Positions 25,581 to 34,278 of a stretch of DNA of 49,166 nt are shown one piece after another. Source of the DNA: Rhodoferax sp. GTDB taxonomy: Bacteria > Pseudomonadota > Gammaproteobacteria > Burkholderiales > Burkholderiaceae_C. The translations under genes were made by a program, and so were the position numbers. Each line of letters opens with the position of its first letter. Position 1 is the first letter of the stretch. The notes under the pieces are model-generated. The model had not been told where the DNA came from and did no database searches. It saw only the letters and a list, made by a program, of their open reading frames with translations. Where the stretch lies: assembly GCA_018063505.1 (NCBI GenBank), contig JAGPBF010000006.1, positions 1 to 49,166 on the forward strand, in the 5' to 3' direction.

Positions 25581-28187
25581 ATGGCAACTGCATCCTTTTC
25601 CAGCCAGCGACGTCGATTGGCCAGCGAAATCCGGCAACAGTTCGTTGCGGATGCATCACGGACCATGACAGAGGTTGTGTCCGCAGTGCAAGAGCGGCTG
25701 CGGGCCCTGTTGGACGAGGCGGCATCGTCGCGCGAGATGCAGGCCCGGCGCGATGCCTGGACTTTCTACCAGCGCCACAAGGACGCCTGGCGCGAGGCTA
25801 CCAACAAGGCCTGGAACGAGGCCCTGGTCCCGCAACCGGTGATCGAAAAGAACGAACTGAACGACATCAGCGGCCTGTCGCTGGTGGGTACCGATGTCGT
25901 CGAGAACAAGATTCTGGCCTCACGTCTGGTGCTGAGGGTCATGGACAAGGTCAGCTCGGAACTCGACGACCTGCGTCTGCGTATTCGGTACCTTGAAAAC
26001 ACGGATGAACTCGACCGTCACGATATCCTCAAGCCGGACGCGCTGATTCTGATTCTGGTCGAGCAATGGGCCGGATGCGGCATGCCCAGCGGCAGCTGGC
26101 CCATGATCAACGATTCTGTCCAGAGTCTGCTGGCCGAGCGGCTCAAGCAGTCCTACCAGAAAGCCAACAAGACGCTGATCGACAAGGGCGTCATGCCGAC
26201 CATCGATCTCAAGGACCGCGTCAAGCGCGCTGCACCGCTGAAAAGTGCTCCCAAGGTATTTCCAGCCACCCGCCCGGTGTCGGACATGGCCCCCAACAGC
26301 GGATTCCAGAGCAGTTCTTTGGGACTCGATTCGGGCGAGAGTGGCTTCGGGCAGCATTATGTTCAACAGGCCGGGCGCAAGCCGTCGACGCCTACCGGTG
26401 GCGGATTGCGGGGTAACGATTCCGGCGCAGAGAATACCTCCGGCGGCTCCTACCGCGCCAGTGGTGGTGGCAGTGACGGCATGGCGCGCGACTCCGGGCC
26501 TGCGTCGGCGCATGGTTTCACACCCGCCAGCGGTGCCCGGCGTTTTTCGGGCGACGGCCAAGGCCCGGGTGGGCGTGCGGCCGCCCACGGTGCAGGCGAT
26601 TCCGGCCGTGGATATGACAGCGGCGGCGCGGGCGCCCATGATGAAACACGGATGATGACCTCGGTCACACCGTTGTCGCGGGCCCGCAGCCGCGCACAAG
26701 GTGTGCTGGGGCAACTCAAGCGCTTGCTGGTGGGCCGCGTCGGCGCTGAGTTCGACGCCACGTCGTACCAGCCGGCTTCGCCGGCGTTGGCAGCGGCCAT
26801 TGCCGTTCGCACGGGTGGTGGCGGCGGTGGCGGTGGCGGTGCGGCAGCTTATGGCGAGTCCGGTACCTTGTTCGAGGACTACGGACCGGCGGGCGTGGCG
26901 CAGGTGGCGGTGCGTCTGCGCGAGCAGACTGCAGAGCTCAAGAACAAGGCGGAAACCAAAGGTGAAAAGGCCACCATCGAGATTGTGGCCCTGATGTTCC
27001 AGGCAATTTTGCAGGAGGACCGCATACCGCCAGCCATCCGGGTCTGGTTTGCGCGCCTGCAGATGCCGGTTCTGCGTGTGGCACTGTCCGAGCCGGACTT
27101 CTTTGGCACGGCCAGCCATCCGGCGCGCCAGCTGATCGATCGCATGGGTTCCTGCGTGATGGGGTTCGACGCCAGTGGAATTCAGGGCAGCGCGCTCGAG
27201 AAAGAGATCAAGCGCGTCGTGCAGGTGATCGAGCAATACCCTGAAACCGGCAAACGCGTCTATGAACTTGTCTATGCCGAATTCCAGAAGTTCCTGCAGA
27301 AATTCCTGACCGGCAGCGGCGCTGCGCAGAAGGTGGCCAGCGTGGCGCAACAGGTGGAGCAGAAAGAGACGCTGACGATCCAGTACACGATCGAAATGCG
27401 CAACATGCTCAAGGACATTCCGGTTCGCGACGAGATCCGCAGCTACCTCTTCAAGGTCTGGGCCGAGGTGCTGGCAGTGGCGGCGATCCGCAAGGGGCCG
27501 CAACATGCCGAGACGCTGGAGCTCAAGCAGACATCCTCGGAGCTGGTGTGGGCCGCCAGCGCCAAGCCCAACCGGGCGGACCGCGCACGCGTGATCCAGA
27601 ACCTGCCCAAGCTGCTGCAGCGTCTGCGTGGTGGCATGTCCTTGCTGGGAATGGCGCCGAGCCAGCAGGACATCCATATCAAGACGGTCAGCGACACACT
27701 GGCCGATGCCTTTCTGTCCAAGACCGAGTCGATCCCTGCGACCAAGATCGACGAATTGGCCAAGCGTCTGGCGAATCTGGAAGACTTTGTCAGCGAAGAC
27801 GGCATGGGCGATCTTCCGCTGGACGCAGAGAGCATCGAGTTGATGCTGGGTATCGACCCTGCAACCATCGATGTGGTGGCCAATGGGGGCTCCAAGCCCA
27901 ACAATGCGATGCTGGCCTGGGCACGCGAACTCGAACTCGGTTCATGGTTCACGCTGGACCACAATGGCCGCGTCGTGAAGGTGCAATTTGCCTGGCGCAG
28001 CGACCGCAAGCAGCTCAATCTTTTCGCCTCGGTCGACGGCCACAGCTACCTGATCCAGGTGGGTCGCCTGGCGGCTTATCTGCAGGCCGGGCTGTTGTTG
28101 CCGCAGGAAGAAGAAACGCTCACCGTACGCGCAACCCGCGACGCGCTGGCCAAGCTCGAGGCCAATCCGGAGCGCCTGCTGGGTTGA
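25581..28187 (+). CDS. DUF1631 family protein (868 aa)
   Basis: This large soluble protein of unknown function is recognised by its overall pattern. There is an N-terminal helical part (residues 1-215), a low-complexity Gly/Ser-rich linker (about 225-425, including nine consecutive Gly codons), a helical C-terminal part, and a final beta-rich PilZ-like segment (about 785-850; GSWFTLDHNGRVVKVQF, then SVDGHSYLIQVGRLAAYL). The family is sometimes mislabelled as thymidine phosphorylase; nothing here supports that activity. The PilZ-like tail could suggest c-di-GMP binding, but I do not see a clear RxxxR motif. It directly follows secF. Confidence 0.75.
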   Translation: MATASFSSQRRRLASEIRQQFVADASRTMTEVVSAVQERLRALLDEAASSREMQARRDAWTFYQRHKDAWREATNKAWNEALVPQPVIEKNELNDISGLSLVGTDVVENKILASRLVLRVMDKVSSELDDLRLRIRYLENTDELDRHDILKPDALILILVEQWAGCGMPSGSWPMINDSVQSLLAERLKQSYQKANKTLIDKGVMPTIDLKDRVKRAAPLKSAPKVFPATRPVSDMAPNSGFQSSSLGLDSGESGFGQHYVQQAGRKPSTPTGGGLRGNDSGAENTSGGSYRASGGGSDGMARDSGPASAHGFTPASGARRFSGDGQGPGGRAAAHGAGDSGRGYDSGGAGAHDETRMMTSVTPLSRARSRAQGVLGQLKRLLVGRVGAEFDATSYQPASPALAAAIAVRTGGGGGGGGGAAAYGESGTLFEDYGPAGVAQVAVRLREQTAELKNKAETKGEKATIEIVALMFQAILQEDRIPPAIRVWFARLQMPVLRVALSEPDFFGTASHPARQLIDRMGSCVMGFDASGIQGSALEKEIKRVVQVIEQYPETGKRVYELVYAEFQKFLQKFLTGSGAAQKVASVAQQVEQKETLTIQYTIEMRNMLKDIPVRDEIRSYLFKVWAEVLAVAAIRKGPQHAETLELKQTSSELVWAASAKPNRADRARVIQNLPKLLQRLRGGMSLLGMAPSQQDIHIKTVSDTLADAFLSKTESIPATKIDELAKRLANLEDFVSEDGMGDLPLDAESIELMLGIDPATIDVVANGGSKPNNAMLAWARELELGSWFTLDHNGRVVKVQFAWRSDRKQLNLFASVDGHSYLIQVGRLAAYLQAGLLLPQEEETLTVRATRDALAKLEANPERLLG
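26814..26840 (+). repeat. Run of nine Gly codons (GGT/GGC) inside the DUF1631 gene
   Basis: Nine consecutive GGT or GGC codons encode Gly412-420 in the low-complexity linker. The tract is a likely slippage site and probably varies in length between strains without changing frame. Confidence 0.8.
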
Positions 28188-28223
28188 TTGCCCGCCGAAC
28201 ATCGGCCGGCAGCGCGAAAGGTG

Positions 28224-28820
28224 TCAGTGCGCGAGGCGGTCGTGCGAGTCGTCGCACAACTCGTCGAGCACCAGCGCATCGGGCTCTTCGCCAAAGCTCC
28301 AGTACACCATCAGCACAATGATCTTCAGATCGTCGAGCGAGAGCGGCTCGGAGCCACAGGCCATGGCCCGGTCCACGACGATTTCGCGCATATGGGGCGG
28401 CAGTACCGCGGCGCTGTCAAGAAAACGCCGGTTCGTCCCCAGGTTTTCTGTTACCGCCTCGGCAAGCCTGCCGCAGCCAGGGCCGGGGGCGCTTTCGAGA
28501 AAACGGATGAAACCCAGGCACTCCGGTCCCAGCCGGTTTTGCTCGGCAACCGTAAACACCCGCATGCTTGCGCCCGACTTGCGCATCGCATGCTGATCGG
28601 CCAGTTGTTCGGTGGTGGCAGGATCGTCGTGCGCGGGCGCCACATCGGGCCCTCGCGTATTGCGGGTCGCCTGACTTAGTCCGTTGAGCCAGGCCAGCGC
28701 GTCCTTGATCTCCTGGGCCTCGAAACCGACGGCATTGAGCTTGCGTTCGAGCTGATTCCATTGAGGGCAGGCATCGCCGCGCCAATAGTTCTCGTAGACA
28801 AAGACCAGCACTTCGAACAT
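28224..28820 (-). CDS. smg: Smg family protein (DUF494, 198 aa)
   Basis: The N-terminus MFEVLVFVYENYWRGDACP and the C-terminal LKIIVLMVYWSFGEEPDALVLDEL are typical of Smg/DUF494, a small acidic protein usually encoded next to dprA. Its biochemical role is not established. The residues at about 60-85 form a polar insertion with little conservation. It lies 66 bp downstream of dprA on the same strand and has its own -10-like hexamer directly before the ATG. No Shine-Dalgarno sequence is visible. Confidence 0.93.
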   Translation of the reverse strand: MFEVLVFVYENYWRGDACPQWNQLERKLNAVGFEAQEIKDALAWLNGLSQATRNTRGPDVAPAHDDPATTEQLADQHAMRKSGASMRVFTVAEQNRLGPECLGFIRFLESAPGPGCGRLAEAVTENLGTNRRFLDSAAVLPPHMREIVVDRAMACGSEPLSLDDLKIIVLMVYWSFGEEPDALVLDELCDDSHDRLAH

Positions 28821-28826
28821 GGCCCC

Positions 28827-28832
28827 AATATA
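28827..28832 (-). promoter_or_regulatory. -10-like hexamer TATATT exactly 6 nt before the smg ATG
   Basis: On the minus strand the sequence reads TATATT-GGGGCC-ATG. The six-nucleotide spacing would put transcription start at the A of ATG, so smg could be made from a leaderless transcript. No good -35 hexamer is seen. Confidence 0.4.
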
Positions 28833-28886
28833 GCGCAGAAATCCGCGGCGCCACTTTTCACCATGGTGTTGGCCTGATCGTATGGA

Positions 28887-30077
28887 TCAGCCCTGCGCGA
28901 TGCGCTGGAACAGGCCACCGGGCAGGCGCACGACCCGCCCGGCCAGTTCAAGCTCCATCAGTTGCGCCTGCAGATGGGCGGTATCGATGCCGGTGCGGGC
29001 CTGCAATGCATCCAGGCTGACCGGGTCAAAACCAAGCGCCTGCAACAGCGCAAGCTCTGGGCCATCGGCTTGCGCCGACGTGTCCTTGTCGCCCGAGCCC
29101 GGATGGCCGGCGCTCTGCGTGCCGAGCGGGACGATGCGCAACTCTTCCAGCACATCCTGTGCCGACTCGACCAGCTTGGCGCCTTGCCGGATCAGCGCGT
29201 GGCAACCGCGCGACTGCGGGGAGTGGATCGAGCCGGGAATCGCAAACACCTCTTTGCCTTGCTCCACCGCCAGCCGGGCGGTGATCAGCGAGCCCGATTG
29301 CAGCGCCGCCTCGACCACCAGCGTGCCTTGCGACAAGGCCGCGATGATCCGGTTGCGGCGCGGGAAATTCGCCGCCAGTGGTGGCGTGCCGATCGGATAT
29401 TCACTGATCAGCAGGCCTCGCCCGGCAATCCGCCGTGCCAGATCGAGGTGGCGGCGCGGATAGACCCGATCCAGCCCGGTGCCGACGACGGCAATGGTCA
29501 CCGGCCTGCCGTCTACTTGAGCGCCGCCTTCGAGGGCGCCCTCGTGCGCAGCGCCATCAACGCCCAGCGCGAGTCCAGAGACGATGCACAGGCCGTTGCC
29601 GGCCAGCGCACGGGCGAATGCCCGCGCATTGGACGCGCCCTGGGGAGTCGGGTTGCGACTGCCGACAACGGCAATGCCGTTGTCGATAGGCAGCGATCCT
29701 GCGGGCCCGGTCGATGCCAGCACGTGTGCCGCACCCATCAGGTACAAGACCAGCGGTGGATCTTCGGTCGCCAGCAGGGCCGCCGGGTAGCGTGCATCGG
29801 CCAGTGTCAGTATGGCTCGACGTGAGTCCGGCGAATCCTTGCCGGCATCGGCATGCAACCAGTCCCAGGTAGTCTGCAGCAGGGGCTGAAGCGCTTGAGG
29901 TTCCTGCGCCAGCGCGAGGGCCAGCTTTTCGCTGACCACCTGGCGCAGCGCGGTGGCGGTCTGTCTGAAGATGGTCTCCGGCAAGCCAAAGCTGGCCAGC
30001 AAGCTGCGTGCCGTCGCGTTGCCAACGCCGGGTGTCAGCGTCAGCCGCAACCACAGCGCAAGTTCGCCACGCTCCAA
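28887..30077 (-). CDS. dprA: DNA-processing protein DprA (396 aa)
   Basis: DprA loads RecA on incoming single-stranded DNA during natural transformation. The Rossmann-like core is clear: IAVVGSRNPTPQGASNA, CIVSGLALGVDGAAHEGAL, VVGTGLDRVYPRRH, FPRRNRIIAALSQGTLVVEA and KEVFAIPGSIHSPQSRGC. A C-terminal winged-helix segment (about residues 335-390) is also present, as in many proteobacteria. The start is the TTG at 30077, supported by GGGAG seven nucleotides upstream. The gene follows the LysM gene on the same strand by 110 bp and precedes smg. Confidence 0.96.
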   Translation of the reverse strand: MERGELALWLRLTLTPGVGNATARSLLASFGLPETIFRQTATALRQVVSEKLALALAQEPQALQPLLQTTWDWLHADAGKDSPDSRRAILTLADARYPAALLATEDPPLVLYLMGAAHVLASTGPAGSLPIDNGIAVVGSRNPTPQGASNARAFARALAGNGLCIVSGLALGVDGAAHEGALEGGAQVDGRPVTIAVVGTGLDRVYPRRHLDLARRIAGRGLLISEYPIGTPPLAANFPRRNRIIAALSQGTLVVEAALQSGSLITARLAVEQGKEVFAIPGSIHSPQSRGCHALIRQGAKLVESAQDVLEELRIVPLGTQSAGHPGSGDKDTSAQADGPELALLQALGFDPVSLDALQARTGIDTAHLQAQLMELELAGRVVRLPGGLFQRIAQG

Positions 30078-30187
30078 TCGGGTGCTCCCGAAATGGCTCA
30101 GGCTGCTCGCTGCAGCCAGGCAGTGCCGGAGCGCCGGGTCATGACCTTAGCGGGGCTTGGGCACCAGGACGCCGCTGGCTCGATGAG

Positions 30188-31417
30188 TTACCGCGGGTTG
30201 ACCAGTCGGTCGCCCACGCGTACCGGCGAAGTGATGTCGAGCACCAGCGCGTAGGACACGCGCTCGAACGTGCGGAACACCATCAGCAAGCCGTTGCGTT
30301 CATCAGGCAGCTTGAGCATCGGGCGGTTGGTGTCGGTCTTGTCGACCAGGCGTTCGCCGTCCTTGAGGATGGCCAGTACGTCACCACTGGTGACGCCGTC
30401 GCGCTTGCCCTTGTTGATGGCAACCACCTGGTTCTGAGCGGCATTCACGACGGCACTGCCGTAGACCGACACAATGCGACCGTCAATCTCGGACGCCGGC
30501 GCCTTGGGCGCGTAGCTCAGCAATTCGCGTGGCGGCTCCGGCAGGAGTCGGTCGCCGATGCGCATTTCTTCCTTGGCCGCAACGATGTCGATCGTGGCGG
30601 GCGTGATCTCATTGGTGCTCTTGCCGTCCTTGCCTTCGACGCTGCTGGTGGACTCGCTGCGCGCCAGCAAGGCCTTGCCGACATATTGCGCCTCGTAACC
30701 CAAGACCTCCAGGGTAACCGGATCCTTCAATGGTGTGGCATTGCGGAAGATCCGGAACTCCTGCTGCTTGCCGGGCGCATCGAGCAGTGGATTGCCGTTC
30801 TGGCCGCGTGCATAGGCCCGATCGCCTCGGGTCAGCAATACCCGCCCATCGAGCGCGGCCACGATTCGTGGCGCGTTGCTCAGCCCCAGTTCGTCGACCA
30901 CGATCGGCTCGGCCAGGAAAGGCTCGATGGCGCTGGCCGTGATCGCTGGCAGTGGCCCGCTGGCGAGCACCTCGTAGCGCGTGCGCGGAGAGACCCGGAT
31001 GGTTTCGGTCGGGACGGCATCCGCGCCATTGGCGCCGGCCATGCGCAGGGTTGCGCGGCCATCCTTGCGCTCGAGCATCAGGCGCTGGCCAGGATAGATC
31101 AGGTGCGGATTGCGGATATCCGTCAGGTTCATGCCCCACAGTTCCGGCCAACGCCAGGGGCTTTTCAGGAACATTCCGGAAATCGCCCACAAGGTGTCGC
31201 CGGACTTGATAACGTAGGTATCGGGCGCATTTGGAGCCAGTTCGCTCAGCGCAACACCGGTCTGTGCGACCTGGTTGGCGGTGGCGCGCTGGCCGCTGGT
31301 GATGGGGTAATTTTGCGCAAATACCGGGCTGTGGAGCCAGCCGGTAGTCACGGCTGTCACTACCGCCAGTGCGACTTTGGATTTGATCGACAATTTCTGG
31401 GTCATTGCTTGCTGCAT
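30188..31417 (-). CDS. Secreted LysM-domain protein (409 aa)
   Basis: A signal peptide (residues about 1-34, ending SPVFAQ) precedes one LysM domain (about 65-120) reading YVIKSGDTLWAISGMFL and IRNPHLIYPGQRLML. LysM binds peptidoglycan, so the protein probably works in the periplasm. The rest (about 120-409) is a conserved but uncharacterised beta-rich region. It belongs to the LysM-dprA-smg order that lies divergent to def-fmt in many betaproteobacteria. ATG 31417 is preferred because GAGG lies upstream and it gives a proper signal peptide; the frame upstream to 31525 looks non-coding. Confidence 0.9.
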   Translation of the reverse strand: MQQAMTQKLSIKSKVALAVVTAVTTGWLHSPVFAQNYPITSGQRATANQVAQTGVALSELAPNAPDTYVIKSGDTLWAISGMFLKSPWRWPELWGMNLTDIRNPHLIYPGQRLMLERKDGRATLRMAGANGADAVPTETIRVSPRTRYEVLASGPLPAITASAIEPFLAEPIVVDELGLSNAPRIVAALDGRVLLTRGDRAYARGQNGNPLLDAPGKQQEFRIFRNATPLKDPVTLEVLGYEAQYVGKALLARSESTSSVEGKDGKSTNEITPATIDIVAAKEEMRIGDRLLPEPPRELLSYAPKAPASEIDGRIVSVYGSAVVNAAQNQVVAINKGKRDGVTSGDVLAILKDGERLVDKTDTNRPMLKLPDERNGLLMVFRTFERVSYALVLDITSPVRVGDRLVNPR

Positions 31418-31479
31418 GGTGGTTGCCTCTGCCGGCGTCCGGGGCTTGACGACGATGGCGTTGCGGCGCCGGGAAAATC

Positions 31480-31509
31480 TTGATAAATCACGCACGATTT
31501 TGCGCTCAA
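31480..31509 (-). promoter_or_regulatory. Possible promoter for the LysM-dprA-smg genes
   Basis: On the minus strand TTGAGC (31509-31504) and TATCAA (31485-31480) are separated by 18 bp in the 179-bp divergent region with def. The match to consensus is only fair. Confidence 0.3.
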
Positions 31510-31596
31510 GTCCTTGATTGGGCAACGTTTTCTGTCATGCGGCAACACCGGTCAGTGCGAAATTAGCGAAAATAGCGACATCTTTGAAGAGAATCC

Positions 31597-32106
31597 ATGG
31601 CTTTGTTACCCATTCTTTGTTATCCCGACCCCAAATTGCACAAGGTGGCCAAACCGGTGCAACAGGTCGATGAACGTATCCGAACCCTGGTCGCCAGCAT
31701 GCTCGAGACCATGTACGACGCCAAGGGCATCGGACTGGCCGCGACGCAGGTCGATGTGCACGAGCGTGTCATTGTGATCGACATCTCGGAGGAGCGCGAC
31801 CAGCCGCTGGTGCTCATCAACCCCACCATTGTGTGGAACAGTGCCGACAAGCGGGTCAACGAGGAAGGCTGCCTGTCGGTTCCTGGCATCTACGACAGTG
31901 TCGAGCGCTTTGATTCGGTTCGGGTCCAGGCGCTGGATGCCGAAGGCCAGACCCATACGGTCGAGGCGCACGAAATGCTGGCTGTCTGTATCCAGCATGA
32001 AATGGACCACCTGATGGGGCGGGTGTTTGTCGAGTACCTGTCGCCGCTCAAGCGCAATCGCATCAAGACCAAGATGCGCAAGCTGCAACGCGAGGAGCGC
32101 GATTGA
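31597..32106 (+). CDS. def: Peptide deformylase (169 aa)
   Basis: Def removes the N-formyl group from nascent proteins using Fe2+ or a similar metal. All three family motifs are present: GIGLAATQ (motif 1), EEGCLSVPG with the metal-binding cysteine (motif 2), and HEMDH with two metal-binding histidines and the catalytic glutamate (motif 3). Length is standard. It overlaps fmt by four bases, so formylation and deformylation are encoded together as usual. Confidence 0.98.
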   Translation: MALLPILCYPDPKLHKVAKPVQQVDERIRTLVASMLETMYDAKGIGLAATQVDVHERVIVIDISEERDQPLVLINPTIVWNSADKRVNEEGCLSVPGIYDSVERFDSVRVQALDAEGQTHTVEAHEMLAVCIQHEMDHLMGRVFVEYLSPLKRNRIKTKMRKLQREERD

Positions 32107-33116
32107 GGCTGATTTTTGCCGGTACGCCGGAGTTTGCCGCGGTCGCACTGCGGCGACTGAAAAAGTCCGGCTTCGATGTGCCGCTGGTGCTCACGCAGCC
32201 CGATCGGCCTGCCGGTCGAGGACTCAGGTTGCAGTCATCGGCGGTCAAGGAATATGCGCTGGCGCACGGCATCACGGTCTGCCAGCCGCGCAGCCTGCGG
32301 CTCGATGGTCGTTTTGCCGGCGATGCGGCCGCCGCGCGCGACGCGATCGTCGCCGCGCACGCCGATGGCATGGTGGTGGCCGCCTACGGACTGATTTTGC
32401 CGCAATGGGTGCTCGATACGATGGGTGAACGGGTTGCTGGCCGCGCCGGTCTCGGCTGCCTGAACATCCATGCGTCCCTGTTGCCACGCTGGCGCGGCGC
32501 GGCGCCGATCCACCGGGCGGTCGAGGCCGGTGATACGCAGACCGGTGTGTGCATCATGCAGATGGACGCGGGGCTCGATACCGGCGCCGTGCTGGCGCGC
32601 CAGGCGATAAGCATTGAACACGCCGGGCCGCATGCCGACACCACCGCGAGCCTGCATGACAAACTGGCCCGATTGGGTGCAGACCTGATCGTTCAGGTGC
32701 TGGGCGATGCGAAGCAGGGGCCGCTGCAGGCGCAGGCGCAATCGGCCGAAGGCATTACCTATGCGGCCAAGGTGCAGAAAGCCGACGCACAGATAGACTG
32801 GCGCCGCAGTGCCGAGCAGATCGGATGCAGCATCCGCGCCTTCGATCCGAATCCCGGTGCCTGGACGACTTTCGGCGCCGATGTGCTCAAGGTCTGGCAG
32901 GCCCGACCTGACGACTTGGTACCACCTGCCGGCAGCTTGCCCGGCAGCGTTTTGTCGGCCGACGACCAGGGCATTCTGGTTGCCTGTGGCGACGCCTGCC
33001 TGCGCATCGAGAGCCTGCAGCGTGCCGGCGCACGGCGCATGGCCTGCGGCGACTTCCTGCGTGGCATGCCCATGCCGGTGGGAACGCGGCTGGGCAGCCT
33101 GGGCGCAAGCGACTGA
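32103..33116 (+). CDS. fmt: Methionyl-tRNA formyltransferase (337 aa)
   Basis: Fmt formylates initiator Met-tRNA with 10-formyl-tetrahydrofolate. The start [19 protein letters not shown] is canonical and uses TTG 32103, with AGGAG upstream inside def. Catalytic-domain motifs include [20 protein letters not shown] and [13 protein letters not shown]. The C-terminal OB-like domain (about residues 215-330) follows. It overlaps def by four bases and the downstream azlC by one base (TGATG). Confidence 0.98.
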   Translation: MRLIFAGTPEFAAVALRRLKKSGFDVPLVLTQPDRPAGRGLRLQSSAVKEYALAHGITVCQPRSLRLDGRFAGDAAAARDAIVAAHADGMVVAAYGLILPQWVLDTMGERVAGRAGLGCLNIHASLLPRWRGAAPIHRAVEAGDTQTGVCIMQMDAGLDTGAVLARQAISIEHAGPHADTTASLHDKLARLGADLIVQVLGDAKQGPLQAQAQSAEGITYAAKVQKADAQIDWRRSAEQIGCSIRAFDPNPGAWTTFGADVLKVWQARPDDLVPPAGSLPGSVLSADDQGILVACGDACLRIESLQRAGARRMACGDFLRGMPMPVGTRLGSLGASD

Positions 33117-33856
33117 TGTTTTTCCTGCGCGACCACTATCGCCATCCGGAGTTCCGGGTCGGGGTCACCGATTTTCTGCGGCCGGCGCCCGGCATTGCGG
33201 CCTGGGGCCTGATGACAGGCGTGGCCATGGTCAAGTCGGGCATCGGCCTGTTCGAGTCGCTGCTGATGGCCTTGCTGGTGTTTGCCGGCAGCTCGCAACT
33301 GGCGTCGATTCCGTTGATCCTGGCCGGTGCCCCGTTGTGGGTGATCTGGGCGACGGGCTTTTGTGTCAACTTGCGCTTCGTGGTTTTCAGTCTGCATCTG
33401 CATCACTATCTGTTGCATCTGCCGGCCTGGCAGCGGGTCATGAACGGCTATTTCACCGCTGATCTGAGTTATGTGTGGTTCGTGCGACGCTACCCGCATC
33501 CGGCCAACGACGATGCGGGGCGCCTTGCCCAGCAGGCCTATCTGGCCGGCAGCAATCTGTTGAACTGGGGTTCGTGGGTCGTCTCCAGCCTGGCGGGTAT
33601 TGCACTTGCCAACTTCATTCCGGAAAGCTGGGGCCTGGGTTTTGCCGGGATCCTGTGCCTGATCGGCATTTCGAGCTCACTGGCAACCACCCGCCTGCGC
33701 CTGTTGTCGGCCTCGGTGGCCGGCATCGTGGGTGTGGCTGCATTTGCACTGCCGCTCAAGCTCAACATCATCGTGGCCATCGGTGCTGCAGTGATGTTGT
33801 GCCTGACGATGGAAAAGCTGCGCCCGACGACGCAGGAAGGTGCGCGGGCAAGATGA
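33116..33856 (+). CDS. azlC: AzlC family permease subunit (246 aa)
   Basis: AzlC with AzlD forms an exporter linked to branched-chain amino acids. The family pattern is visible: a GIAAWGLMTGVAMVKSG helix near the start, then LLVFAGSSQLASIPLI, and WATGFCVNLRFVVFSLHLHHYL. Several further hydrophobic helices follow. It overlaps fmt by one base and azlD by four (ATGA), so all are probably translated from one message. The natural substrate here is not proven. Confidence 0.92.
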   Translation: MFFLRDHYRHPEFRVGVTDFLRPAPGIAAWGLMTGVAMVKSGIGLFESLLMALLVFAGSSQLASIPLILAGAPLWVIWATGFCVNLRFVVFSLHLHHYLLHLPAWQRVMNGYFTADLSYVWFVRRYPHPANDDAGRLAQQAYLAGSNLLNWGSWVVSSLAGIALANFIPESWGLGFAGILCLIGISSSLATTRLRLLSASVAGIVGVAAFALPLKLNIIVAIGAAVMLCLTMEKLRPTTQEGARAR

Positions 33857-34188
33857 TGGACATCAACTGGCATACGGTGGTCATCGTGCTGGGGCTGGCC
33901 GCGGTGACGGTGCTGGCGCGCGGCTTCTTCCTGTTCTCCAACCGGACCTGGTCGCTGCCGCACTGGGCGCAGCGCGGACTTCAGTACGCACCGATTGCCG
34001 CGCTGGCGGCGGTGGTGGTGCCCGAGGTGGTGATGGTGCAAGGGCACTTGATCGATACCTGGCAAGACGCACGGGTTTATTCCGCCGTGGTCGGCGCAGC
34101 GGTCTACTTCTGGCGCAAGGACGTGTTGTACACCATCGTTGCCGGCATGGCGGTCTACATGCCGCTGCATTTGGGGCTTGGCTGGTGA
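33853..34188 (+). CDS. azlD: AzlD family permease subunit (111 aa)
   Basis: This small, hydrophobic partner of AzlC has about four membrane segments (VVIVLGLAAVTVLARGFFLF, QYAPIAALAAVVVPEVV, VYSAVVGAAVYFW, LYTIVAGMAVYMPL). The AAVVVPE segment and the position directly after azlC are diagnostic. The start is ATG 33853, overlapping the azlC stop; a second ATG follows immediately (33856). Confidence 0.93.
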   Translation: MMDINWHTVVIVLGLAAVTVLARGFFLFSNRTWSLPHWAQRGLQYAPIAALAAVVVPEVVMVQGHLIDTWQDARVYSAVVGAAVYFWRKDVLYTIVAGMAVYMPLHLGLGW

Positions 34189-34278
34189 CGCCTTGCCTGG
34201 CAATTGCGTTGCCGGCGCATGGTTGCCGGCAGTGCCACTGCCGCCTGCCCGTATTCGACTCCCTGATGTGGAAATCCA

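Noticed and set aside
28194..28206. Short hairpin GCCGA-ACA-TCGGC between the convergent DUF1631 and smg genes
   Set aside because: A 5-bp stem with a 3-nt loop is expected by chance at this GC content.
30008..31483. 491-codon plus frame opposite the LysM gene
   Set aside because: It is antisense to a secreted LysM protein with a good signal peptide, and has no motif of its own.
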